Shown: piece after piece, positions 15,869-26,693 of the stretch | Numbering within the stretch: the first letter of the stretch is position 1 | Layout of the letters: the number at the start of each line of letters is the position of its first letter | Source of the DNA: JAPOUP01 sp965199865 | GTDB taxonomy: Bacteria > Pseudomonadota > Alphaproteobacteria > Rhodobacterales > Rhodobacteraceae | DNA: 64,000 bases | Assembly (NCBI GenBank): GCA_965199865.1 | Contig: CBDATU010000016.1 | Location: 93,818-157,817, forward strand | Reading direction: 5' to 3' | Notes under the pieces: generated by a model | The model's input: only the letters and a program-made list of their open reading frames with translations | Databases searched by the model: none | What the model was told of the DNA's origin: nothing | Program-made: the position numbers and the translations under genes

Positions 15869-18562
15869 ATGCTGGGTATTGGAACATTCGCCAAAAAGGT
15901 CTTTGGCACAACAAACGACCGAAGAATCAAGTCGACGCGTCCGACCATCGATATGATCAACGCGCTTGAGGCGGAATTCGAGAAGCTGTCTGACGAACAG
16001 ATAAAGCGGAAGACGAAGGAGTTCTCCGAGCGCACCACGAATGGCGAAAGCCTGGATGATCTGCTCCCGGAGGTATTCGCCAATTGCCGGGAGGCTGCCC
16101 GTAGGGCGCTGGGTCTTCGTGTGTTTGACGTGCAGTTGATGGGCGGCATATTCCTGCATCAGGGCAACATCTCCGAAATGAAGACAGGCGAGGGAAAGAC
16201 GCTGGTCGCAACCCTTCCGGCCTATCTGAACGCACTGACCGGGCGTGGCGTGCATATCGTCACAGTCAACGACTATCTCGCGAAGCGTGACGCGGAATGG
16301 ATGGGCAAGGTCTATGATGCGCTGGGCATGACCACTGGCGTGGTCTATCCCCATCAGCCAGAGGAAGAGAAGCGTGCGGCCTATGCCTGCGACATCACCT
16401 ACGCAACCAACAACGAACTGGGATTCGATTACCTGCGCGACAACATGAAATCGGAACTTTCCCAGATGTTCCAGCGCAGCCATCACTTTGCGATCGTCGA
16501 CGAAGTGGACTCGATCCTGATCGACGAGGCACGCACTCCGCTGATAATTTCAGGTCCGGCCCAGGACCGCTCCGAACTCTACCAGACCATTGACGGCATC
16601 ATTCCGGAGGTTCGGGACGAACATTTCACGCTCGACGAAAAGACACGGAACGTGACCTATACCGAGGACGGCAACGAATTCCTGGAACAGAGACTTCGCG
16701 ATGCGGGAATCCTGCCGGAAGGTCATTCGCTGTACGATCCTGAAGCCACGACCATTGTGCATCACGTCAATCAGGGGCTTCGTGCGCATAAACTGTTCAC
16801 AAGGGACAAGGACTATATCGTCCGCAACGGAGAGGTCGTCCTCATTGACGAGTTCACGGGCCGGATGATGGCTGGACGCAGGCTTTCCGACGGGCTGCAT
16901 CAGGCCATCGAGGCCAAGGAAGGATGCCGGATCCAGGCCGAAAACGTCACTTTGGCAAGCGTCACGTTCCAGAACTACTTCCGCCTTTACGAGCATCTGG
17001 CGGGCATGACAGGAACCGCCGCGACCGAGGCCGATGAATTCATGGAGATTTACGGACTCGGCGTTGTGGAAGTGCCGACGAATATGCCCATTGCGCGGAT
17101 TGACGAACATGACGCGGTCTACCGAACCACGCACGAGAAGTTCGATGCAATTCTAGGAGAGATCAAAACCGCACACAGCGCCGGTCAGCCCGTACTTGTC
17201 GGAACCACGAGCATCGAGAAGTCAGAGCATCTGTCACAGATGCTGAAGGACGAGAAACTGCCGCACAATGTTCTCAACGCCCGCCAGCATGAGCAGGAAG
17301 CGCAGATTGTGGCCGATGCCGGCAAGCTAGGCGCCATCACGATCGCCACCAACATGGCCGGTCGCGGCACCGACATCCAGCTGGGCGGCAATGTGGAAAT
17401 GAAGGTGCTGGAAGCACTGGCCAGCGACGCCGAAGCCACCCCGGACGAAGTGCGGGCACGGATTGAGGGTGAGCATGCCGACGAAAAGAAAAAGGTTATT
17501 GAGGCCGGTGGACTGTTTGTCCTTGCGACGGAGCGCCATGAAAGCCGCCGTATTGATAACCAGCTGCGGGGCCGCTCCGGTCGGCAGGGCGATCCGGGCA
17601 GGTCAGCATTTTACCTGAGCCTAGAAGATGACCTGATGCGGATATTCGGGTCAGAACGCCTTGACAGGATGCTGAAGACGCTTGGCATGAAAGAAGGAGA
17701 GGCCATCGTCCATCCCTGGGTCAATAAGTCGCTTGAAAAGGCGCAGGGCAAGGTCGAAGCCCGCAACTTCGATATCCGGAAGCAGCTGCTGAAATTCGAC
17801 AACGTGATGAATGACCAGCGAAAGGTCATTTTCGGCCAGCGCCGCGAGATAATGGAGACTGGGGATCTTTCGGAAATTGTTGAGGACATGCGCCACCAGG
17901 TGATCGACGATCTGGTGGACCGCTTCATTCCTCCGAAAACATATGCCGATCAATGGGATGCGGACGGTCTTCACGCCGCGATTGAGGAAAAGTGCGGTTT
18001 TGAGTCCGGCGTGAAGGACTGGGTCGAGGAAGATGGCGTCGACGACGGGGACATCCGTGCGCGGCTGACCAAAGCGGCCGATGAATTGATGGCGGCAAAG
18101 GCCGTACAGTTCGGCTCGGAAAATATGCGTTCGATCGAAAAGCAGATCCTCCTGCAGACGATCGATACCAGATGGCGCGAGCATCTCCTACGGCTTGAGC
18201 ATCTGCGTTCCGTTGTCGGCTTTCGGGGCTATGCGCAGCGCGACCCGTTGAACGAGTTCAAGACTGAGGGCTTCCAGCTATTCGAAAGTCTCCTGAACAC
18301 CCTGCGCGAAGACGTAACGCAGAAGCTCAGCCAGATTCGCCCGATGACCGATGAGGAACGCCAGGCGATGCTACGGCAGATGATGGCCCGTCAGCAGGCG
18401 ATGCAGCGGCTGGCTGCAGCGACGCCCGCAGCCAAACAGAATGCGGGAGGAAGGGGCTTCGACCCGAACGACCGGACGACCTGGGGCAATCCGGGCCGCA
18501 ACACACCCTGCCCCTGCGGCTCTGGGCGCAAGTTCAAACACTGTCACGGACGGCCTAGCTGA
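15869..18562 (+). CDS. secA: Preprotein translocase ATPase SecA
   Basis: SecA drives preproteins through SecYEG. I start it at the ATG at 15869 (MLGIGTFAKKVFG), preceded by GGAAAGAGA; the longer open frame upstream is not SecA-like. The protein is 897 residues. Walker A is MKTGEGKT (107-111 for the core GEGKT). The DEAD-like motif is VDEVDSILIDEARTPL, and the helicase motif MAGRGTDIQLGG is present. The C-terminus carries the zinc-binding CPCGSGRKFKHCHGR tail that contacts SecB and phospholipid. Length and motifs are complete. Downstream, convergent dnaJ is separated by 125 bases without a clear terminator hairpin. Confidence 0.98.
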   Translation: MLGIGTFAKKVFGTTNDRRIKSTRPTIDMINALEAEFEKLSDEQIKRKTKEFSERTTNGESLDDLLPEVFANCREAARRALGLRVFDVQLMGGIFLHQGNISEMKTGEGKTLVATLPAYLNALTGRGVHIVTVNDYLAKRDAEWMGKVYDALGMTTGVVYPHQPEEEKRAAYACDITYATNNELGFDYLRDNMKSELSQMFQRSHHFAIVDEVDSILIDEARTPLIISGPAQDRSELYQTIDGIIPEVRDEHFTLDEKTRNVTYTEDGNEFLEQRLRDAGILPEGHSLYDPEATTIVHHVNQGLRAHKLFTRDKDYIVRNGEVVLIDEFTGRMMAGRRLSDGLHQAIEAKEGCRIQAENVTLASVTFQNYFRLYEHLAGMTGTAATEADEFMEIYGLGVVEVPTNMPIARIDEHDAVYRTTHEKFDAILGEIKTAHSAGQPVLVGTTSIEKSEHLSQMLKDEKLPHNVLNARQHEQEAQIVADAGKLGAITIATNMAGRGTDIQLGGNVEMKVLEALASDAEATPDEVRARIEGEHADEKKKVIEAGGLFVLATERHESRRIDNQLRGRSGRQGDPGRSAFYLSLEDDLMRIFGSERLDRMLKTLGMKEGEAIVHPWVNKSLEKAQGKVEARNFDIRKQLLKFDNVMNDQRKVIFGQRREIMETGDLSEIVEDMRHQVIDDLVDRFIPPKTYADQWDADGLHAAIEEKCGFESGVKDWVEEDGVDDGDIRARLTKAADELMAAKAVQFGSENMRSIEKQILLQTIDTRWREHLLRLEHLRSVVGFRGYAQRDPLNEFKTEGFQLFESLLNTLREDVTQKLSQIRPMTDEERQAMLRQMMARQQAMQRLAAATPAAKQNAGGRGFDPNDRTTWGNPGRNTPCPCGSGRKFKHCHGRPS

Positions 18563-18687
18563 AGGTGGTTTCCAGGCAGCGCCCGAATTGGCGTCACGGA
18601 GTTCGGAGCTTCGCCCAAGCGGTTTCAGCGGTGAGGCCTGACATGCGCATCCGGACGCTTCCGAAACTGAAAGTCCAGTTCAGTCCG

Positions 18688-19830
18688 TCAGTTCTTGATG
18701 CTGTCCCAGAAGTTCTTCACCTTGGACAGAAAACTGGACGCCTGTGGATTGTTGTTGGAGCTCAGGCTGTCGAATTCGCGCAGCAGGCTCTTTTGGCGAG
18801 AGGTCAGATTCACGGGCGTCTCTACGGTAAGTTCGATGAACATGTCACCGATTCCGCTGCTGCGCAATGCTGGCATGCCCTTACCGCGCAGACGCATCTG
18901 TCGGCCTGACTGGCTCCCTTCGGGAATCCGCACGCGGGATCGGCCACCGTCGATGTTCGGCACCTCTATGTCGCCGCCAAGCGCTGCCGTCGCCACGCTG
19001 ACCGGCACGGTGCAGAACAGATCCTGCCCGTCACGCACGAACAGCGCATGCTCCCGCACATGAACGAAGATGTACAGATCCCCGGCGGGACCTCCTCGCA
19101 GGCCGGCTTCTCCCTTTCCGGCAAGACGGAACCGTGTTCCGGTTTCGATACCGGCAGGGATGCTCACTGACAGAGAGCGGCTGGTCCGTTCACGGCCCGC
19201 ACCCCTGCAGACGGAGCAGGGGCTGTTGACGATCTGACCCATTCCGGAACAGGTGGGACAGGCGCGTTCGACCATGGTAAAGATGCCCTGCTGTGCACGG
19301 ACTCTTCCCAATCCGGAGCAGGTGGGACAGGTGAGCGGTTCGGTACCGCTTTCCGCTCCCGTGCCGTCACAGCTGGAGCAGTTGACGGTGGCGTCAATTT
19401 CAATCGTCCTTTCGATGCCTGAATAGGCGTCTTCCAGGGATACCTGAAGGTCGTAGCGCAGGTCCTCGCCGTGGGTGGCTCGCTGGCGTCCACCACGGCG
19501 GCCCATGGGGTCGCCACCAAACAGGTTTTCGAACATATCCGAGAATGCCGAAGGAAAGTCGGCGTTGGAAAATCCCCTGAACTCGCCTCGCTGCTGTACG
19601 CTTCCATCAAAGGCGGCATGGCCGAACTGGTCATATGCCGCTTTCTTCTCAGGATCTTTCAGAATATCGTAGGCTTCGTTCACTTCCTTGAACTGGGCTT
19701 CGGCATCCGGATTGTCCTTGTTCCGGTCGGGATGCAGATCCCTGGCTTTTCTGCGGTAGGCTCGTTTTAGATCATCCGCGCCAGCGCCCTTTGAGACGCC
19801 CAGGACATCATAGAAGTCGCGCTTGGCCAT
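18688..19830 (-). CDS. dnaJ: Chaperone protein DnaJ
   Basis: A 380-residue class I J-protein that stimulates DnaK ATPase and delivers unfolded clients. The J domain has the essential HPD at residues 33-35. A Gly/Phe-containing region with RRGG and FGG segments follows. Four CxxCxGxG zinc modules come next (CSSCDGTG, CPTCSGLG, CPTCSGMG, CSVCRGAG), then two C-terminal substrate-binding domains. All diagnostic parts are intact. It lies 107 bases downstream of dnaK on the same strand, the classic dnaK-dnaJ order, and is convergent with secA. Confidence 0.98.
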   Translation of the reverse strand: MAKRDFYDVLGVSKGAGADDLKRAYRRKARDLHPDRNKDNPDAEAQFKEVNEAYDILKDPEKKAAYDQFGHAAFDGSVQQRGEFRGFSNADFPSAFSDMFENLFGGDPMGRRGGRQRATHGEDLRYDLQVSLEDAYSGIERTIEIDATVNCSSCDGTGAESGTEPLTCPTCSGLGRVRAQQGIFTMVERACPTCSGMGQIVNSPCSVCRGAGRERTSRSLSVSIPAGIETGTRFRLAGKGEAGLRGGPAGDLYIFVHVREHALFVRDGQDLFCTVPVSVATAALGGDIEVPNIDGGRSRVRIPEGSQSGRQMRLRGKGMPALRSSGIGDMFIELTVETPVNLTSRQKSLLREFDSLSSNNNPQASSFLSKVKNFWDSIKN

Positions 19831-19937
19831 GTGTCAGTCCTTTTGGAACACGAAACGCATGCACGGAAGCCGCAGGCGCGCATGGATCGTGGCCGAACCG
19901 GCAGGTTCCGGAGCGGCCACGTCTCGCCTGATTGCGC

Positions 19938-21842
<1,905 letters not shown>

Positions 21843-21992
21843 TTTCAAGACTCCTTACCATTTGGCGATGTTTGTGGGGTACGGCCCTGGAAGGCACCGC
21901 TCTCCAATCCCTGCTTAGTTTGCGGGAAGTATGTCCCTGCAATGTTTCCTGCGCTATATAGGAACGGAGATTCGACCCTGCAAGCGAACGGG

Positions 21993-22640
21993 ATGGACAA
22001 ATTTCAGGCCATGGGCCGGAGGCCGGATAGACTGGTGGAACCAACGCTTTCCATTCGTGATGTGCTGGTCTTCAAGGGGATTCTCGACAGGCAGGCCCAG
22101 GCCGCGATGCTGGAGGATCTGCGTGAAGTGGTTGCCGCCGCGCCTCTCTTCTCACCGCAGACGCCTTACGGCAGACCAATGTCGGTCAGGATGACCTCCG
22201 CAGGAAAATACGGATGGCAGTCGGACCGCACGGGGTACCGGTATGAAGACCGGCATCCCTCAGGTGTGGACTGGCCTGCCATCCCCGACAGCGTCCTATC
22301 GATCTGGGACGCGGTGACGGGGCTGTCGCGGCAGCCGGACTGCTGCCTTCTGAACTTCTATGGGGCCGATGCGCGTATGGGGATGCATCAGGACCGGGAC
22401 GAAACCGACTTCTCCTTTCCCGTCGTGTCGGTATCACTGGGCGACGACGCGCTGTTTCGCATCGGGAACAGGACACGCGGCGGGCGCACAGAGTCCATCT
22501 GGCTCTCATCCGGTGATGTGGTGGTCATGGGTGGGTCGGCGCGCCTGCTCTATCACGGGGTGGACCGGATAAAGTCCGGTACGTCGACCCTGCTGAAAGA
22601 GGGCGGACGGATCAACCTGACGCTGAGGGTCGTGGACTGA
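21993..22640 (+). CDS. AlkB-like alpha-ketoglutarate-dependent DNA/RNA dealkylase
   Basis: A 215-residue Fe(II)/2-oxoglutarate dioxygenase of the AlkB family, which removes alkyl damage from nucleic acids by oxidation. The iron triad is visible as MHQDRDE (His and Asp) and LLYHGVDR (second His). The RINLTLR segment supplies the arginines that bind 2-oxoglutarate. The NFY segment before MGMHQD (CCLLNFYGADARMGM) is typical. The ATG at 21993 is the first plausible start but lacks a strong ribosome-binding site; MGRR eighteen bases later is an alternative. It is divergent from dnaK and is followed after 106 bases by cysQ. Confidence 0.92.
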   Translation: MDKFQAMGRRPDRLVEPTLSIRDVLVFKGILDRQAQAAMLEDLREVVAAAPLFSPQTPYGRPMSVRMTSAGKYGWQSDRTGYRYEDRHPSGVDWPAIPDSVLSIWDAVTGLSRQPDCCLLNFYGADARMGMHQDRDETDFSFPVVSVSLGDDALFRIGNRTRGGRTESIWLSSGDVVVMGGSARLLYHGVDRIKSGTSTLLKEGGRINLTLRVVD

Positions 22641-22746
22641 CAGTGGATCCTGCGGATACTGCCGGTATTGCCGATTCTCTGGCGAGCGAGCATAAGCGGA
22701 TGCTGGATATCCTGGGATTCCGGGCTGGTGCGCGAAGGAGCGGATA

Positions 22747-23544
22747 TTGGACTTTGGACATCTTTGCCAGGTGATGCGGCGTCTGGCGATCGAAGCCGGG
22801 GATCTGATCATGGAGATCTATGGCAGCGATGAGTTCGACATAGGGATGAAGCCGGATGCAAGTCCGGTAACGGTGGCCGACAGGGAGGCGGATTCGCACA
22901 TTGTGGCCGGTCTGCGAGCGGCCTTTCCTGGCGTAACCGTCGTGAGTGAGGAGCAGGCTGTGTCACATACCGAGCGGGCCGACTCTTTCCTGATCGTCGA
23001 TCCGCTGGATGGAACCAGGGAATTCATCAGACGGCGCGGGGATTTCACTGTCAACATCGCCTATGTCGAGGCCAGGGTGCCGATGCGGGGAGTCGTCTAC
23101 GCACCAGCGAAGGGCAGGCTCTTCCATACGCTTGCGGACGGCATGTCGGTCGAGGAAACCGGACCGTTTGCAAAAGGCGCGGTGGGGACATCAGGGCGCA
23201 TCAGGGCGTCCATGCCTGACAATGACGCGTTGACGGTCGTCGCCTCGAAATCGCACCGTGACAAGGCTACTGATGACTATATCTCAAAATACAGGATCCG
23301 TGATTTCACAGGTGCGGGGTCGTCGCTGAAATTCTGCCTTGTCGCCACGGGCGAAGCCGACCTCTATCCACGACTGGGGCCAACCATGGAGTGGGATACG
23401 GCGGCGGGTGATGCGGTGTTGCGCGGTGCAGGGGGCCGGATGGTTCGGTTCGATGATCACGGGCCTTTCGACTATGGCAAGCCGGGATATGCAAATCCGC
23501 CCTTCATCGCCCATGCGCCCGGCGTGATCCTGTTGCCAGGCTGA
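22747..23544 (+). CDS. cysQ: 3'(2'),5'-bisphosphate nucleotidase (inositol monophosphatase superfamily)
   Basis: A 265-residue Li-sensitive phosphatase family member. CysQ hydrolyses PAP to AMP, relieving inhibition of sulfate-assimilation and sulfotransferase reactions. Metal-binding motifs are present: VSEEQ, DPLDGTREF and the C-terminal WDTAAGDAVL. The start is an uncommon TTG, supported by an AAGGAG site at 22734-22739. No better start exists. The stop overlaps the start of kdsB (TGATG), indicating coupling. Inositol-1-phosphatase is the alternative for the family, but the GTREF form and the neighbour favour CysQ. Confidence 0.92.
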   Translation: MDFGHLCQVMRRLAIEAGDLIMEIYGSDEFDIGMKPDASPVTVADREADSHIVAGLRAAFPGVTVVSEEQAVSHTERADSFLIVDPLDGTREFIRRRGDFTVNIAYVEARVPMRGVVYAPAKGRLFHTLADGMSVEETGPFAKGAVGTSGRIRASMPDNDALTVVASKSHRDKATDDYISKYRIRDFTGAGSSLKFCLVATGEADLYPRLGPTMEWDTAAGDAVLRGAGGRMVRFDDHGPFDYGKPGYANPPFIAHAPGVILLPG

Positions 23545-24344
23545 TGCGCGTTCTGATCTGCATTCCGGCGCGATACAGATCCTCGCGCTTTCCAGGAAAG
23601 CCGCTGGCGAAGCTGCGTGGCGCGTCCGGTGAGGCGCGAACCCTTATCCAGAGAACGTGGGAGGTAGCGAGGCAGGTTTCGGGGGTGGATCGGGTCGTGG
23701 TCGCGACTGATGACAGCCTGATCCGGGATGCCGTCCAGAGGTTCGATGCCGAAGTCCTGATGACGTCACCGGATTGCAGAAACGGGACGGAGCGCTGTTC
23801 GGAAGCGATGGGCGCGCTGGGCGGAGGCTATGATATCGTCGTGAACCTGCAGGGCGATGCACCTCTGACCCCGCCATGGTTCATTGAAAGCCTTATCGAT
23901 CGCCTCGCACGGCATCCCTCGGCCGATGTCGCAACACCGGTGCTGCGCTGCGACGGGCATGCCCTGAACGGATTTATCCAGGACCGCAGTGCGGGCCGGG
24001 TCGGCGGCACGACCGCGGTCTTCTCCCGGGATGGACGCGCGCTGTATTTTTCCAAGGAAGTGATCCCCTACACGACGCGCCAGTTTGCGGATGATCAGAT
24101 GACACCGATTTTCCATCATGTCGGAGTCTATGCTTTCCGGCCATCAGTGCTGGAGGTCTATCCACAGTGGCCGGCCGGACCTCTGGAAAGGCTGGAGGGA
24201 CTGGAACAGCTCCGGTTTCTTGAACAGGGCCGTCAGGTTCTCTGCGTTGAGGTCGATGCCCTGGGGCGGGGGTTCTGGGAGGTCAATAACCCGGAGGATG
24301 TGCCGCGGGTCGAGGCGATGTTCGCCGAACTGGGGATTCAGTGA
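23544..24344 (+). CDS. kdsB: 3-deoxy-manno-octulosonate cytidylyltransferase
   Basis: A 266-residue nucleotidyltransferase that activates Kdo as CMP-Kdo for lipopolysaccharide inner-core synthesis. The N-terminus has the family signature IPARYRSSRFPGKPL, followed by VATDD and NLQGDAPL (the NxQGDEP-like metal/sugar site). The tail contains FWEVNNPEDV. The start ATG overlaps the cysQ stop by one base, so the two are co-translated. Length is slightly above the usual 245-255 residues. Related cytidylyltransferases of capsule pathways are possible, but KdsB fits best. Confidence 0.92.
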   Translation: MRVLICIPARYRSSRFPGKPLAKLRGASGEARTLIQRTWEVARQVSGVDRVVVATDDSLIRDAVQRFDAEVLMTSPDCRNGTERCSEAMGALGGGYDIVVNLQGDAPLTPPWFIESLIDRLARHPSADVATPVLRCDGHALNGFIQDRSAGRVGGTTAVFSRDGRALYFSKEVIPYTTRQFADDQMTPIFHHVGVYAFRPSVLEVYPQWPAGPLERLEGLEQLRFLEQGRQVLCVEVDALGRGFWEVNNPEDVPRVEAMFAELGIQ

Positions 24345-24493
24345 TACCAGATGGGGATGATTGAGGCTGGATTGCGGAAATGTCGTGGGTTTCGCCCTAG
24401 TGAATGGAAGGCTCCGGAGCCCGTTGTTCCGACTGTCATGGCGGATGTGGAGCGCGATAGGGACGCGCTGATTTCTGCCCAAACAGGCAAGGC

Positions 24494-25396
24494 ATGGATA
24501 TGGTTAGAAAGATAACAAAGGCCGTCTTCCCGGTCGCGGGACTGGGCACGCGGTTTCTTCCGGCAACCAAGTCGATTCCGAAAGAGATCATGACCCTGGT
24601 TGATCGGCCGCTGGTCCAGTATGCGATCGACGAGGCACGGGCGGCGGGAATCGAACAGTTCATATTCGTCACCTCCCGAGGCAAGGGGGCGCTTGAGGAT
24701 TATTTTGATCTCGCGCCTGAACTTGAGCAGGAACTGATCAGGAAGGGCAGGAACACGCTTCTGGGAGAGCTGAGGCGCACGAACATGGCCTCGGGCACCA
24801 TTGCCTATGTGCGTCAGCACCGGCCACTTGGGCTGGGCCATGCCGTCTGGTGCGCCCGGCACCTTATTTCACCTGACGAAGCCTTTGCCGTCATCCTTCC
24901 CGACGACGTGATCGCCGCGGACAAGCCTTGCCTGCTGCAGATGCTTGAAGCCTATCGGGAAACCGGCGGCAGCATGGTTGCGGCAATGGAGGTTCCTCCA
25001 GAAAAGGCGTCCGCCTACGGCATGCTGGACGTCAGGGAGGAAATGGGACCGATCATTTCGGTCAAGGGCATGGTTGAAAAGCCGGAAGCGGGCAGGACTC
25101 CGTCGAACCTCGCTGTCATCGGACGGTATCTGCTGTCACCCAGGGTGCTGGATCATCTCAATGCCGGGCGTCCGGCATCTGGCGGTGAGATACAGCTCAC
25201 GAATGCCATTGCGAAGGAAATCGAGCAGGGCGGCCAGGTTCATGCATACAGGTTTCAGGGGAAGCGGTTTGACTGCGGGTCGAAGGCGGGTTTCCTGCAG
25301 GCAACGGTGGCCTTTGGACTTTCCCGTGCGGATCTTCGGGAAGAGTTTTCGGATTTTCTCGTACGGATGGCCGGGAAACGGAAGGGTGGGCAGTGA
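24494..25396 (+). CDS. galU: UTP-glucose-1-phosphate uridylyltransferase
   Basis: A 300-residue nucleotidyltransferase making UDP-glucose for surface polysaccharides. The N-terminal signature AVFPVAGLGTRFLPATKSIPKEI is near residues 9-31. Later conserved pieces are PLGLGHAVW, FAVILPDDV and GEIQLTNAI, and RFDCGSKAGFL binds the sugar phosphate. It lies 149 bases after kdsB; a 52-codon open frame in that gap has no recognisable homology and I do not annotate it. With cysQ and kdsB it forms an envelope-polysaccharide group. After its stop begins a decayed mobile region. Confidence 0.96.
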   Translation: MDMVRKITKAVFPVAGLGTRFLPATKSIPKEIMTLVDRPLVQYAIDEARAAGIEQFIFVTSRGKGALEDYFDLAPELEQELIRKGRNTLLGELRRTNMASGTIAYVRQHRPLGLGHAVWCARHLISPDEAFAVILPDDVIAADKPCLLQMLEAYRETGGSMVAAMEVPPEKASAYGMLDVREEMGPIISVKGMVEKPEAGRTPSNLAVIGRYLLSPRVLDHLNAGRPASGGEIQLTNAIAKEIEQGGQVHAYRFQGKRFDCGSKAGFLQATVAFGLSRADLREEFSDFLVRMAGKRKGGQ

Positions 25397-25576
25397 CGGC
25401 CTGGTCCGTGGAAGTGGCGATCCAGCGGCATGGGCGAATGACCAGCTAGCCTGGAAATCTCGCCAGACGCTCCCGGGCGGCACCCGCTGTTGGCTGGGTG
25501 GATTAGGTTCACCCGGAGACTGCGCCGCTTTCGGATTTTCACCAGACTCGTGACATGACCGGCGTTTGCGGTAACG

Positions 25577-25690
25577 GCATTTCTGCGCAAACATTGAGCA
25601 ATGGAAGCTGATCCGGGTCGGGAATCTCGAAGTTCACCAACAGCATTGTGCAGACATCCTGAAGGATGGCGATCAGGTTGCGGAATCGGC
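25577..25690 (+). pseudogene. Remnant of a second DUF4411-like gene (3' end)
   Basis: The plus strand reads FCANIEQWKLIRVGN, closely matching FRANIEQRKLVQGGN of the DUF4411 gene at 29571-30037. The sequence after it also resembles that gene's 3' end at lower identity. Only the 3' portion survives, interrupted by stops. It indicates a former duplication of the DUF4411 unit about 4 kb away. Confidence 0.5.
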
Positions 25691-25753
25691 ATCACGCCCC
25701 CCTGTATAGTTGCGGTCATCTGGAGAAACCGTTCACCGCGACCATAATCGTGC

Positions 25754-25890
25754 GATGAGTCCTGTCGCCTTACCGGCTGTCCGGCAAACGCCCGGTCAAG
25801 TCACAGCCCGCTACACCCATCTCGCACGGAATTCAGTCAAGGCTTCGACTTCGAGGATCACCGACAGCACCGGAACTGACTTCCTGACTG
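25754..25890 (+). pseudogene. C-terminal remnant of a tyrosine recombinase (integrase)
   Basis: Within an open frame (25710-25961) the translation VALPAV...TPGQVTARYTHLARNSVKAS...ITDS resembles the last helix region of phage-type integrases (SLPVIGKLLGHTQ-TTARYAHL...). It includes the catalytic tyrosine context ARYTHL at about 25806-25823. The rest of the gene is missing or unrecognisable. A related remnant lies at 30050-30235, after the DUF4411 pseudogene. The pair brackets a decayed island. Confidence 0.55.
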
Positions 25891-26647
25891 ACGGCGACCG
25901 GGCAGCGGAGGCGGCGCTTGTGGGAGGCCTTCCACGGCCAGGGGTCGTTCGGCTATTGTGAAAAGAGAACGTGATTCACGTGGATTTTCTGGCATGGTAC
26001 CCAATGGCTAGAACACAAATGCCCATAACGCCCGCCCTGTTGACATGGGTAGGGAACGCGCTGGCTATACGCTGGACGAAGCGAAGCAGGACTTTCGGGA
26101 AATTGAGGCCTGGGAGAATGGCGAGTCCTTCCCCTCCTACCCACAGCTTGAGAGGTTGACGGACAAGTACGGCATACCGGTCGCGGTGATGTTCTGGCCG
26201 GAACCACCAGAAATCAAGCCAATCAGCACCTCGTTCAGGACCTTATCACAGTCTCATTTTGAGCTGATTTCGAGGCGGGCTCACAAACTTCTGCGCAAGG
26301 CAAAGGGATTCCAGATCGGTCTGGCCGAATTGACCGATGGCCGCAATCCAGCAGACCGGATGATCACGCGTGACCTGTCGTTCTCGATCAATATGCGCTT
26401 CAGCGACATGGCATATGAGGTGCGGAACTACCTCAATGCCAGCATTGAAGCACAGATGGGGTGGGAGAGTGCGGACAGGGCGTTGGAAAACTGGCGCCGT
26501 CGCCTTGGGGATGTCGGTGTTTTCGTTTTCAAGGACGCCTTTAAGGAAACGGATTACTCGGGATTTTGCCTCTATGACGATGAATTCCCGGTCATATATG
26601 TCAACAACACGACTACCAAGACACGGCAGATTTTCACGTTGTTCCAC

Positions 26648-26657
26648 GAGCTAGCCC
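26648..26657 (+). repeat. Left copy of 10-bp target-site duplication
   Basis: GAGCTAGCCC directly abuts the left terminus of the insertion element and is identical to 29083-29092. Ten bases lies within the range typical of IS4-family elements. Confidence 0.9.
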
Positions 26658-26669
26658 TACCGTGTAGTG
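26658..26669 (+). repeat. Left terminal inverted repeat of the IS4-family element
   Basis: TACCGTGTAGTG is the exact reverse complement of 29071-29082. Similarity weakens inward. Confidence 0.9.
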
Positions 26670-26693
26670 ATAAATCTGCATGGCAACGGATCG

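Noticed and set aside
24352..24507. 52-codon frame between kdsB and galU
   Set aside because: Overlaps the galU start, no ribosome-binding site of note, no recognisable homology.
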